Shown here piece after piece: positions 1 to 6,374 of a DNA stretch of 7,451 nucleotides (the stretch's first letter is position 1; each line of letters begins with the position of its first letter). The translations under genes and the position numbers were made by a program. Location of the stretch: the NCBI GenBank assembly GCA_001783255.1, contig MFRB01000063.1, forward strand, positions 1 to 7,451, read 5' to 3'. The notes beneath the pieces were generated by a model. That model saw only the letters and a list, made by a program, of their open reading frames with translations. It did no database searches and was not told the origin of the DNA. Source of the DNA: Candidatus Magasanikbacteria bacterium RIFOXYD12_FULL_33_17 (lineage in GTDB: Bacteria; Patescibacteriota; Patescibacteriia; Magasanikbacterales; UBA922).

Positions 1-1
1 A

Positions 2-136
2 TATACTGCACGTATGGACAGTAAATGGCTTCTTATAGAAAGTAGTTGTGGCAGTGGTTATGATGATGGATCAGAAAAACCAATTGGCTGTACCGAAATT
101 AGAGAAAAAATAATGACAAATATAGAACTCAACTAA
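2..136 (+). CDS. 3' end of an unrecognised protein (partial)
   Basis: This is the last 44 codons of a gene that begins left of the window, ending in TAA. The other two forward frames are closed within the first 40 bases, and a strong hairpin terminator starts about 20 bases after the stop, so a real gene end is likely. The visible tail contains KWLLIESSCGSGYDDG and IGCTEIREKI, with two cysteines 14 residues apart in a Gly/Asp-rich stretch. That would fit a secreted or lipid-anchored protein with a disulfide, but this is inference. I do not recognise a family, and no function is assigned. Confidence 0.6.
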   Translation, partial: YTARMDSKWLLIESSCGSGYDDGSEKPIGCTEIREKIMTNIELN

Positions 137-158
137 TCTATAAAATACTTAAATTACA

Positions 159-191
159 AAAAACAGTCCCGACAAAATCGAGACTGTTTTT
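159..191. terminator. Bidirectional intrinsic terminator between convergent genes
   Basis: A 10-bp perfect stem pairs AAAAACAGTC (159-168) with GACTGTTTTT (182-191). Inside it, past one C/A mismatch, CGA pairs with TCG. The A-run and T-run at the two ends give a U-tract on either strand. It lies 22 bp after the stop of the forward partial gene and 6 bp after the TAA at 198-200 of the reverse repeat-protein frame, so it probably serves both. Confidence 0.8.
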
Positions 192-195
192 ATAT

Positions 196-345
196 ATTTA
201 CTTACCCAAATTAATATTAGGATCATTAGTAATATCACTGTCTAATCATTCTTGCAAAGGAGCGTCAGGACCCTCTTCTAGTAAAACAGCGTCTGGATCA
301 TTAGTAGGATCAGTGTCTGGCCCTTCTTGCAAAGGAGCGTCAGGA
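196..345 (-). repeat. Two tandem 75-bp coding repeats (25 aa)
   Basis: Two adjacent 75-bp units, 271-345 and 196-270. The first 22 bases of each (324-345 and 249-270) are identical, and about 44 of the first 51 positions match; similarity fades after that. The period is 25 codons, so the frame is kept. The second unit contains the in-frame TGA at 246-248 and ends almost exactly at the TAA at 198-200. Confidence 0.75.
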
Positions 346-428
346 GCATCTGAATTAAAAGGTTCTTTGCGAAAGTCTCTTTTCAAATGAGCTTCTGGTG
401 GTCGATAACCTGATTCTTGTTCTGGCAT
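246..428 (-). CDS. Small acidic repeat protein, probably truncated by a TGA
   Basis: A 60-aa acidic, Pro/Asp/Glu-rich peptide built from the phrases DAPLQE, GPD and TNDPD; it looks disordered and has no signal peptide or membrane segment. Family unknown. The ATG (426-428) is about 50 bp downstream of the stop of the larger acidic protein on the same strand, so the two may be co-transcribed; no Shine-Dalgarno is visible. The odd point is the end. The TGA at 246-248 falls exactly where the preceding 25-aa repeat has glycine, and the frame beyond it continues the repeat (LDSDITNDPN) to a TAA at 198-200, right next to the terminator. The original gene probably ran 198-428 and was shortened by a nonsense change. 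Readthrough or a sequencing error are alternatives. Confidence 0.55.
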   Translation of the reverse strand: MPEQESGYRPPEAHLKRDFRKEPFNSDAPDAPLQEGPDTDPTNDPDAVLLEEGPDAPLQE

Positions 429-478
429 ATTAACTTGAAAATTAAAAATAAATAAATTTAATTAATATATTTACAATT

Positions 479-1129
479 TTATACCGGTTCTTCAAAAAAT
501 ACAGGCTCACTGTCCAAATCTTCTTTATTTACTTCGCCTTCCTCATGCTTCATAAAAGGGACTTTGTTTTTTCTTTCAAAAGCTTCCTGACCTAAAGTAT
601 TATAAATCAAGTTATCTTCACTATCATCTACACCAAGCATTTCATCGTCTTCATCTTCTTCTTTGTCTAACTCCTCATCAAAATTTGGTAAATCTGGTAC
701 AAAATAATCAGGTACATCATTTTCTACAAAATTTGGTGAATAACTGCGTTTTCTTTCAGACAAAATATCTCCTGCTTTGTGCCATTCGGGCGCGTGAGAA
801 AAATCTTCAGCAAAAGGATCCTCTGGCGGATTTTTCTCCAAATCTTCGGCCAAGACATCACCTTGCCAACCCTTTTCTTCTTCCTCTTGGTAAGAACGCC
901 AAATAGCTATATCACGGTTTATTTTGTCCAGTAAATCCCTCTCTGACATCTCATACAAATCTTGATGTTCGTACCCATAGCAATCTGATCCCATATCTTG
1001 CATATCTAGCATCATCTCATAAGAATCCAAATCCATCATGACCATATCACCTTTTTGCTCGTCATGGATAATAAGGGTACTACCACTTTTTTTGGCTAAT
1101 TTTATTAGTCTATCAAGATTGGCTGACAT
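479..1129 (-). CDS. Acidic protein with a Phd/YefM-like N-terminus
   Basis: 216 aa, ATG start, TAA stop. Residues 4-42 (LDRLIKLAKK, TLIIHDEQKG, VMMDLDSYEMML) resemble the start of Phd/YefM antitoxins: helix, a Lys-Lys-x-Gly turn, two strands, then a D-x-D-x-Y-E helix. The remaining 170 residues are very acidic and probably largely disordered, with EEEE at 82-85 and a run around DKEEDEDDE (155-163); nothing there suggests catalysis. I infer a DNA-binding or protein-interaction head on an acidic tail. There is no toxin partner next to it: the downstream neighbour is a 60-aa acidic repeat peptide. A good promoter lies just upstream at 1160-1188. The start is preceded by an A/T-rich leader with no Shine-Dalgarno. 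The Phd resemblance is by eye only. Confidence 0.75.
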   Translation of the reverse strand: MSANLDRLIKLAKKSGSTLIIHDEQKGDMVMMDLDSYEMMLDMQDMGSDCYGYEHQDLYEMSERDLLDKINRDIAIWRSYQEEEEKGWQGDVLAEDLEKNPPEDPFAEDFSHAPEWHKAGDILSERKRSYSPNFVENDVPDYFVPDLPNFDEELDKEEDEDDEMLGVDDSEDNLIYNTLGQEAFERKNKVPFMKHEEGEVNKEDLDSEPVFFEEPV

Positions 1130-1159
1130 AAAAGATTTTTAGATAATAATTATAATAGT

Positions 1160-1188
1160 ATTTTAGCGAGTTTTTGCAGATTGGTCAA
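1160..1188 (-). promoter_or_regulatory. Sigma-70-type promoter of the acidic protein gene
   Basis: On the minus strand TTGACC (1183-1188) is separated by exactly 17 bp from TAAAAT (1160-1165). Each box is one base from consensus. Transcription would start near 1153, leaving a short A/T-rich 5' UTR of about 25 nt before the ATG at 1129. Confidence 0.65.
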
Positions 1189-1240
1189 GTGGACTTTTTT
1201 ATTCCCTTTTTAGCTCAAAAATGGTAATATAACTTATATT

Positions 1241-1246
1241 TATAAT
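1241..1246 (+). promoter_or_regulatory. Possible -10 box of the lipoprotein operon
   Basis: A perfect TATAAT ends 9 bp before the ATG at 1256, which would make the mRNA nearly leaderless. No -35 box is present at 17 bp (the bases there read AAAATG), and the whole stretch is A/T-rich, so chance is a real possibility. Confidence 0.3.
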
Positions 1247-1255
1247 TTATATTAT

Positions 1256-1918
1256 ATGCAAAAAAATATCTCAATGCTATTCCTTACTACTGCTATCCTA
1301 ATAATAGGAGGCTGTACCCTTACAAAAACTGACAATCAAACAACAAATCCAACTCCTCAAAATAACAGACAAGAAATAATAACACTTTACGAATGCGAAC
1401 AAACTTATAATGACCAAACAGAAAAACATAATTGCAAAGACTTGATTCTAGAAAAATTAGATTATATAGGAGCTTTTTATGGACATGACTGTAGCGATAC
1501 TGAAAATTGTCAGGCACTCCAAGAAGGTTATGATTGGGCTAGTGAAAACGAAATAAAAGATGAAAAGGACTGTCCAAATTATTCTTACGATTTTCAATCT
1601 GGATGTCAATTTTTTGTAGAAGACGAAAATTATACAAATGTTACAGACACAGACTTTTCAGACCAAGAACAAAAAGCTGAACAAATTGTAAGAAATCTCG
1701 AGACTGTAAAAAATTGGTTAAAACAATTTTCTAATCCAGATGGTACATCTCCAATTACAGGAGGAAAACCAATGATTGAAGTAGACCGAAATGAATATAA
1801 TACCATTACCTTTCATCTATACGAAAGTACCAAAGAAAGAAATATTACTTTTGATTGGTATGATGTGGATATGGAAACATTAACCGTAACCAACATGATG
1901 TTGGATGAAGTGAACTAA
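1256..1918 (+). CDS. Cysteine-rich predicted lipoprotein
   Basis: 220 aa. The N-terminus is a lipoprotein signal: MQKN, a hydrophobic stretch (residues 5-17) and the lipobox IGGC with the lipidated Cys at residue 20. A Thr/Asn/Pro/Gln-rich linker (21-40) follows. The exported body has six further cysteines (47, 60, 79, 85, 106, 117), an even number that suggests three disulfides, including the spaced pair HDCSDTENC. The C-terminal third (about 135-220) has a helix, VKNWLKQF, and a strand-rich end with no cysteine. No known domain is recognised. The stop lies 3 bp before the PAQR gene, so the two form an operon. The start has no Shine-Dalgarno, and the message may be leaderless. Export and lipidation are well supported; function is unknown. 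Confidence 0.85.
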   Translation: MQKNISMLFLTTAILIIGGCTLTKTDNQTTNPTPQNNRQEIITLYECEQTYNDQTEKHNCKDLILEKLDYIGAFYGHDCSDTENCQALQEGYDWASENEIKDEKDCPNYSYDFQSGCQFFVEDENYTNVTDTDFSDQEQKAEQIVRNLETVKNWLKQFSNPDGTSPITGGKPMIEVDRNEYNTITFHLYESTKERNITFDWYDVDMETLTVTNMMLDEVN

Positions 1919-1921
1919 GAT

Positions 1922-2572
1922 ATGAAATTAGTTAAAGACAACGAACCACTCAGCGCCCTAACTCATTTCTTGGGACTAATCCTCTCTATTGTGGGTTTAA
2001 TTCTAATGGTTGTCTTTGCATCTTTAAAACACAAACACGTAGAAGTAGTAGGCCTAAGTATTTTTGGTGCAAGTCTCATTCTTGCCTACTCTGCCAGCTT
2101 CGTTTATCACATCTTTGCCAAAGAACACAAAATCAAAAAAACTTTGCAAAAAATAGACCACGCCATGATCTTTGTCCTGATTGCCGGCACTTATACTCCG
2201 GTTGGAATTAGTATGCCAAACAAAGCTCTAGGTTGGAGTATTTTTGGCATAATTTGGGGGGTTGCTCTTGTCGGCATCATCATAAAAGCTGTTGATATAA
2301 AAATACCAGCTTGGCTCTCTACCCTACTTTACTTATCAGCCGGTTGGCTAGTTACTCTCGCCATCGTGCCGATAACAAAATGGCTTGGTATGTCTGCCGT
2401 CTGGTGGCTAATTGCAGGAGGCCTCGCTTATAGTATTGGCACCATTTTTTTTGCACTTGAAAATTATGTCAAAAGAAGTCGCTGGTGGGGCATGCACGAA
2501 ATATTTCATCTCTTCGTGATGCTTGGTAGCTTTTGTCATTTTTGGTTGATGTTTCATTATTTGATTAGGTAG
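1922..2572 (+). CDS. Hemolysin III / PAQR family membrane protein
   Basis: 216 aa, the usual length for bacterial YqfA/hemolysin III proteins, with seven predicted membrane helices. Family marks in order: an N-terminal E-P-L-S-A-L-T-H (8-15), S59-F-V-Y-H63 at the end of the second helix, K-I-D79-H-A-M with the following AGTYTP (77-93), and the last-helix motif H192-E-I-F-H196 with H206 nearby. S-x3-H, D and H-x3-H are the zinc-site residues of PAQR receptors, and all are present here. The family is related to eukaryotic adiponectin receptors. The bacterial role is unclear: some members were named for haemolysis, others are tied to membrane lipid homeostasis. The ATG begins 3 bp after the lipoprotein stop, which suggests translational coupling rather than a Shine-Dalgarno start. 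Family call firm, precise function unknown. Confidence 0.93.
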   Translation: MKLVKDNEPLSALTHFLGLILSIVGLILMVVFASLKHKHVEVVGLSIFGASLILAYSASFVYHIFAKEHKIKKTLQKIDHAMIFVLIAGTYTPVGISMPNKALGWSIFGIIWGVALVGIIIKAVDIKIPAWLSTLLYLSAGWLVTLAIVPITKWLGMSAVWWLIAGGLAYSIGTIFFALENYVKRSRWWGMHEIFHLFVMLGSFCHFWLMFHYLIR

Positions 2573-2635
2573 TTAAAACATTTGAGGTATAAAAAAAGAA
2601 AAAATCAATCTCTGAAAAATATCTTTGATTGTTTC

Positions 2636-2706
2636 ATTGTCCCACTGTCCCATTGCCATATTGTCATAGTAAAAACCACAATAGGACAATTAGACAATGG
2701 GACAGT
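2636..2706. repeat. Gene-less hairpin made of 8-bp repeat units
   Basis: The left arm reads in octamers: ATTGTCCC (2636-2643), ACTGTCCC (2644-2651), ATTGCCAT (2652-2659) and ATTGTCAT (2660-2667). The right arm, read on the minus strand from 2706 down, is again octamers: ACTGTCCC (2699-2706), ATTGTCTA (2691-2698), ATTGTCCT (2683-2690) and ATTGTGGT (2675-2682). The arms pair, with 12 bp perfect (2644-2655 with 2695-2706) and only 7 bases between them. It sits between the PAQR gene and the promoter of the DUF1003 gene. It shares unit order with the arms around the four-helix-bundle gene, so it looks like an empty version of that cassette. Confidence 0.75.
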
Positions 2707-2722
2707 ATTTCTAAATTTTCTA

Positions 2723-2751
2723 TAGACTTAAAGTAAAAAATGTTCTATAAT
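2723..2751 (+). promoter_or_regulatory. Probable promoter of the DUF1003 gene
   Basis: A perfect TATAAT (2746-2751) stands 17 bp after TAGACT (2723-2728), a 4/6 match to the -35 consensus. Transcription would start near 2758, which excludes the ATG at 2757 and favours the ATG at 2808 as the real start. Confidence 0.45.
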
Positions 2752-2807
2752 TAAAAATGTTAATTGTTAACTGTCAAAAGTTAATAGTCATAATCGCCTG
2801 TCACCTT

Positions 2808-3509
2808 ATGAAAAAAATAACCAGTTTTATTTCCAAAGAAAAACTTCAAGATGAAGAAGTAGTATCTCTAAAAAATTTACAACCAGAAATTGTCAAAATA
2901 CTCAAAAAAGATTTCCCCAAAATAAAAAACACAGACTATATTTCTCTCTTTGAACTCAATCGTTATAGAAGATTATATTTTCTTTCCCTTATTCAAGAAG
3001 AAACTGGCGAATACGACAAAATAGAAAAAGATGTAATAGAAGCTATTTCTAGCAACAAGATATTATCGGAAAATATTGAGGATACTATTGAAGATAAACT
3101 GACTATTGGACAAAAAGTTGCTGACAAGGTCGCTACTTTTGGTGGTAGTTGGGGTTTTATCATTACTTTTTTTCTATTCATGACTTTATGGATGATTTTA
3201 AATATTTTGTTTTTAAATAGCGAGGCCTTTGATCCTTATCCTTTTATCTTACTAAATTTAATTCTGTCCACTTTGGCTGCCATCCAAGCGCCAATCATCA
3301 TGATGAGTCAAAACAGACAAGAGCAAAAAGATAGACAAAGAAGTGAGCATGATTACAAAGTAAATCTAAAAGCTGAACTAGAAATAAAACTCCTCCACGA
3401 AAAAATAGACCATCTCGTCATCAACCAAAACAAGCGACTACTAGAAATGCAAAAACTACAAACTGATTATTTGGAAGAAATTGTGGAAGGAATAAACGGA
3501 AAAAAGTGA
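2808..3509 (+). CDS. DUF1003 family membrane protein
   Basis: 233 aa from the ATG at 2808. A 250-aa reading from 2757 is possible, but its extra 17 residues are not family-like and that ATG coincides with the predicted transcription start. The diagnostic block is TIGQKVADKVATFGGSW (99-115), followed by a membrane helix (about 116-137), then FDPYPFILLN (142-151), a second membrane helix, and AIQAPIIMMSQNRQ (158-171). The C-terminus (about 172-233) is charged and helical, beginning KDRQRSEHDY and continuing as a probable coiled coil on the cytoplasmic side. The N-terminal 98 residues are soluble. This is the COG4420/DUF1003 pattern; the family has no settled function. An intrinsic terminator follows the TGA within 15 bp, so the gene is transcribed alone. 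No Shine-Dalgarno is visible. Confidence 0.9.
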   Translation: MKKITSFISKEKLQDEEVVSLKNLQPEIVKILKKDFPKIKNTDYISLFELNRYRRLYFLSLIQEETGEYDKIEKDVIEAISSNKILSENIEDTIEDKLTIGQKVADKVATFGGSWGFIITFFLFMTLWMILNILFLNSEAFDPYPFILLNLILSTLAAIQAPIIMMSQNRQEQKDRQRSEHDYKVNLKAELEIKLLHEKIDHLVINQNKRLLEMQKLQTDYLEEIVEGINGKK

Positions 3510-3519
3510 TTTTTGATAG

Positions 3520-3549
3520 ACCAGCTTAGACAAAGAGCTGGTTTTTGTT
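3520..3549 (+). terminator. Intrinsic terminator of the DUF1003 gene
   Basis: ACCAGCT (3520-3526) pairs perfectly with AGCTGGT (3536-3542) across a 9-base loop, followed by a T-rich tail (TTTTTGTT). It follows the TGA of the DUF1003 gene directly and shows that this TGA is a genuine stop. Confidence 0.75.
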
Positions 3550-3557
3550 ATTATACA

Positions 3558-3597
3558 ATTGCAATATTGTCCCGCTGACCCATTGTTCCATTGACTT
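3558..3597 (+). repeat. Left octamer arm of the cassette
   Basis: Five consecutive 8-bp units: ATTGCAAT (3558-3565), ATTGTCCC (3566-3573), GCTGACCC (3574-3581), ATTGTTCC (3582-3589) and ATTGACTT (3590-3597). Positions 3566-3595 pair with 4016-4045 as an imperfect inverted repeat. Confidence 0.75.
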
Positions 3598-3615
3598 TTT
3601 TAACAGTGTTTTTTT

Positions 3616-3993
3616 ATGGAAAAAAAGTTTTTAAATTTAAAAGATATTGATTGCTATATATTGTCTTATAGACTTAGCAATTATGTTTGGGAAATTATAA
3701 TAAAATGGGACTATTTTACAAAAAATAGCATTGGTTCACAATTTACCAGAGCCATTGATTCAATTTCGGCAAATATTGCTGAAGGTTTTGGTAGATATAA
3801 CAAAAAAGATAAGATTAAATTTTATAGATACTCTATTGGATCTTTATACGAGTGTCTAGATTGGAATCAGAAATCAATTAAAAGAAAATTGATAACACAA
3901 GATGAATACAATTTTATTTTTGAAAATTTACAAAAGATTAAGCCTGAAATTTATTCGTTGATAAATTATACAGATTCCAAACTAAAGTTTTAA
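3616..3993 (+). CDS. Four-helix-bundle protein (S23 / TIGR02436-like)
   Basis: 125 aa, the normal length for this family. The signature RAIDSISANIAEGFGR (45-60) and then FYRYSIGSLYE (69-79) are the conserved segments of the S23-like four-helix-bundle proteins. These are known as ORFs of intervening sequences inside 23S rRNA genes (Leptospira, Coxiella) and are structurally related to Avd, the accessory protein of diversity-generating retroelements. They are small, basic and form a pentameric bundle that may bind nucleic acid. Here the gene is not inside 23S. It stands between inverted octamer arms and converges with the 16S rRNA unit, whose terminator lies about 70 bp beyond the stop. There is no reverse transcriptase nearby. 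The start follows a T-run with no Shine-Dalgarno. Family call firm, role unknown. Confidence 0.92.
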   Translation: MEKKFLNLKDIDCYILSYRLSNYVWEIIIKWDYFTKNSIGSQFTRAIDSISANIAEGFGRYNKKDKIKFYRYSIGSLYECLDWNQKSIKRKLITQDEYNFIFENLQKIKPEIYSLINYTDSKLKF

Positions 3994-4005
3994 CATCTTA
4001 ATAAG

Positions 4006-4045
4006 ACCACAATGGGGCAATATGACAATGGGTCAGTAGAACAAT
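4006..4045 (-). repeat. Right octamer arm of the cassette
   Basis: Read on the minus strand from 4045 down, the units are ATTGTTCT (4038-4045), ACTGACCC (4030-4037), ATTGTCAT (4022-4029), ATTGCCCC (4014-4021) and ATTGTGGT (4006-4013). The inner unit ATTGTGGT is identical to the inner unit of the right arm of the gene-less hairpin at 2675-2682. Confidence 0.75.
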
Positions 4046-4061
4046 GTACATCAAAAAACAA

Positions 4062-4091
4062 AAAAACGTCCGTAATTATACGAACGTTTTT
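4062..4091. terminator. Terminator of the 16S rRNA unit (bidirectional)
   Basis: AAAAACGT (4062-4069) pairs with ACGTTTTT (4084-4091). After one mismatch, CGT (4071-4073) pairs with ACG (4080-4082). On the minus strand the stem is followed by a T-rich run (complement of 4052-4066). It lies about 120 bp after the 16S 3' end and ends that transcript. On the plus strand it can also stop the four-helix-bundle gene. Confidence 0.75.
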
Positions 4092-4101
4092 AAAATTATA
4101 A

Positions 4102-4130
4102 GATTCACAAACACAAACGTGACAAGAAAC
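4102..4130 (-). other. 16S trailer half of the rRNA processing stem
   Basis: This segment is the near-perfect reverse complement of 5846-5873 in the leader. In the RNA they form about 28 base pairs (two of them G-U) with one bulged U, including 12 perfect pairs with GTTTCTTGTCAC. Such stems bracket bacterial 16S precursors and are cut by RNase III-type enzymes. A separate hairpin with a GAAA loop (4185-4204) lies next to the mature 3' end. Confidence 0.75.
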
Positions 4131-4211
4131 TGTCTATCTCCAGAGCATAAGATCTTATTCTTGCGAACATGATCTCGACTTTGGATTTTTACTTTCGTAA
4201 AAATGTACTCC

Positions 4212-5707
<1,496 letters not shown>

Positions 5708-5845
5708 AAGATAAATAATAAATTATTTATCTTAGGTGTTGCTTCACAGCAACGTAAGAGTTGATACTTCTAAATTAATAGAAGTTAAAATATATTCTGA
5801 CTCTAAAAATAGACTTGGCCATATCCCCATAAGGGATATAATCTT

Positions 5846-5873
5846 GTTTCTTGTCACATTTGTATTGTGAATC
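5846..5873 (-). other. 16S leader half of the rRNA processing stem
   Basis: Pairs with 4102-4130 downstream of 16S, enclosing the whole mature rRNA in one loop. The match covers 28 of 29 positions, counting G-U pairs and one bulge. It shows that leader and trailer belong to one transcript dedicated to 16S alone. Confidence 0.75.
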
Positions 5874-6041
5874 ATACCTTTTACTATCGAGTAAAGATAT
5901 GAATACATTTCTTATACAGTTTAGGAAAAAACTGTATAGAACCTTACCGATCACGATTATCAACACTAATCGGTACGACTAATGTTTCGTGATTGGTTAC
6001 TTATAAATTGTAATGAACTTTGCAAAAGTTTGTCTTTTTAT

Positions 6042-6104
6042 AAAAAAAAGAGAAACCTGTTTGCATTTTGATATAAATATCCAAATGCAATTTAGTTGCT
6101 CTTT
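6042..6104 (-). terminator. Terminator-like hairpin inside the rRNA leader
   Basis: On the minus strand AAAGAG (6099-6104) pairs with CTCTTT (6047-6052). Further in, TTGCATTT pairs with AAATGCAA around an A/T-rich loop, and the stem is followed directly by a run of eight Ts (6042-6049). It begins about 60 nt after the predicted rRNA start site. It could be an attenuator, the 3' end of a small RNA of about 120 nt, or only a structural leader hairpin. Confidence 0.5.
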
Positions 6105-6169
6105 CTCGTCCTAGTATCTTTCAAACTAGACTTGGGATGAGTTAAATTGTCTTGTTCAATTGCCTGCAC

Positions 6170-6198
6170 ATAATACATAATTTCAGAAAGTATGTCAA
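6170..6198 (-). promoter_or_regulatory. Promoter of the 16S rRNA unit
   Basis: On the minus strand a perfect TTGACA (6193-6198) is followed, after exactly 17 bp, by TATTAT (6170-6175), one base from the consensus. It is the strongest promoter in the window, pointing at the 16S gene, with a predicted start near 6163. No comparable promoter is seen between here and 16S. Confidence 0.75.
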
Positions 6199-6227
6199 GT
6201 GGATAATAATACACATTTTGTGGATAA
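6198..6227 (-). promoter_or_regulatory. Two DnaA-box-like sites upstream of the rRNA promoter
   Basis: A perfect DnaA-box consensus TTATCCACA lies at 6219-6227 (minus strand), and an 8/9 copy TTATCCACT at 6198-6206 in the same orientation. They are 21 bp apart (two helical turns), and the second abuts the -35 box. DnaA control of rRNA synthesis is an inference. They could also be part of a larger DnaA-binding region, but no further cluster is visible. Confidence 0.45.
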
Positions 6228-6374
6228 GTCTGAGAACTGTGTTTTTACAAGAAATTTAGTTAAAAAAAGACATCGCTTAGTGGTTATATTATTAGACAAA
6301 TATGGCTTAATTTTCAATTTTGCAATTTTAAATTTTCAAACAATTTTTAAATGTTTAATTTTAAAATTTATTTG
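6228..6374. other. Very A/T-rich intergenic stretch after trmD
   Basis: Noncoding sequence between the trmD stop and the DnaA-like sites. It is dominated by A and T runs (especially 6300-6374), with small palindromes such as AATTTTAAAATT. I see no convincing terminator for trmD here, only a T7 tract on the minus strand (6261-6267) without a good stem, so some readthrough into the rRNA promoter region is possible. Confidence 0.5.

Larger units (their letters stand above)
3558..4045 (+). mobile_element. Putative cassette: four-helix-bundle gene between octamer inverted repeats
   Basis: A compact 488-bp unit. Imperfect inverted arms of about 30-40 bp enclose a single gene, with only 18 bp between the left arm and the ATG and 12 bp between the stop and the right arm. 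Both arms consist of degenerate 8-bp units near ATTGTCCC, and the core CTGACCCATTGT (3575-3586) matches 4025-4036 inverted exactly. The same octamers make a gene-less hairpin about 900 bp upstream. No transposase and no clear target-site duplication are seen. If it moves, it either uses the encoded protein in an unknown way or is mobilised in trans. The boundaries are from the sequence; mobility is inference. Confidence 0.5.
5708..6163 (-). other. Long, highly structured 16S rRNA leader
   Basis: About 455 nt between the predicted transcription start (near 6163) and the mature 16S 5' end; I see no gene in it. It holds several clear hairpins: AGATAAATAAT with its complement (5709-5732), GTTGCT with AGCAAC (5738-5753), ACTTCTA with TAGAAGT (5766-5785) and ATATCCC with GGGATAT (5821-5839). 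It also holds the 5' half of the processing stem (5846-5873), a pair of competing stems (5945-5997) and a terminator-like hairpin (6042-6104). I found no convincing boxA. Confidence 0.65.

Noticed and set aside
198..248. UGA=Gly genetic code (Gracilibacteria type)
   Set aside because: No other gene has an in-frame TGA, and the DUF1003 gene ends in TGA immediately before a terminator.
685..906. 73-codon plus-strand open frame
   Set aside because: Antisense shadow of the acidic protein gene, with no family features.
479..1129. Type II toxin-antitoxin pair with the downstream small ORF
   Set aside because: The small ORF encodes an acidic repeat peptide with no toxin fold or motif.
3616..3993. 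Avd protein of a diversity-generating retroelement
   Set aside because: No reverse transcriptase, template repeat or variable repeat in the window; the S23-like reading is simpler.
4092..4211. tRNA, 5S or start of 23S after 16S
   Set aside because: No cloverleaf or 23S start sequence is visible; the stretch consists of a hairpin, the trailer stem half and a terminator.
5775..5966. 63-codon minus-strand open frame
   Set aside because: It sits in the structured 16S leader, includes the processing-stem segment, and has no protein-like motif or start signal.
6198..6374. Chromosomal origin of replication
   Set aside because: Only two DnaA-like boxes and an A/T-rich stretch, with no dnaA or dnaN nearby; not enough to call oriC.
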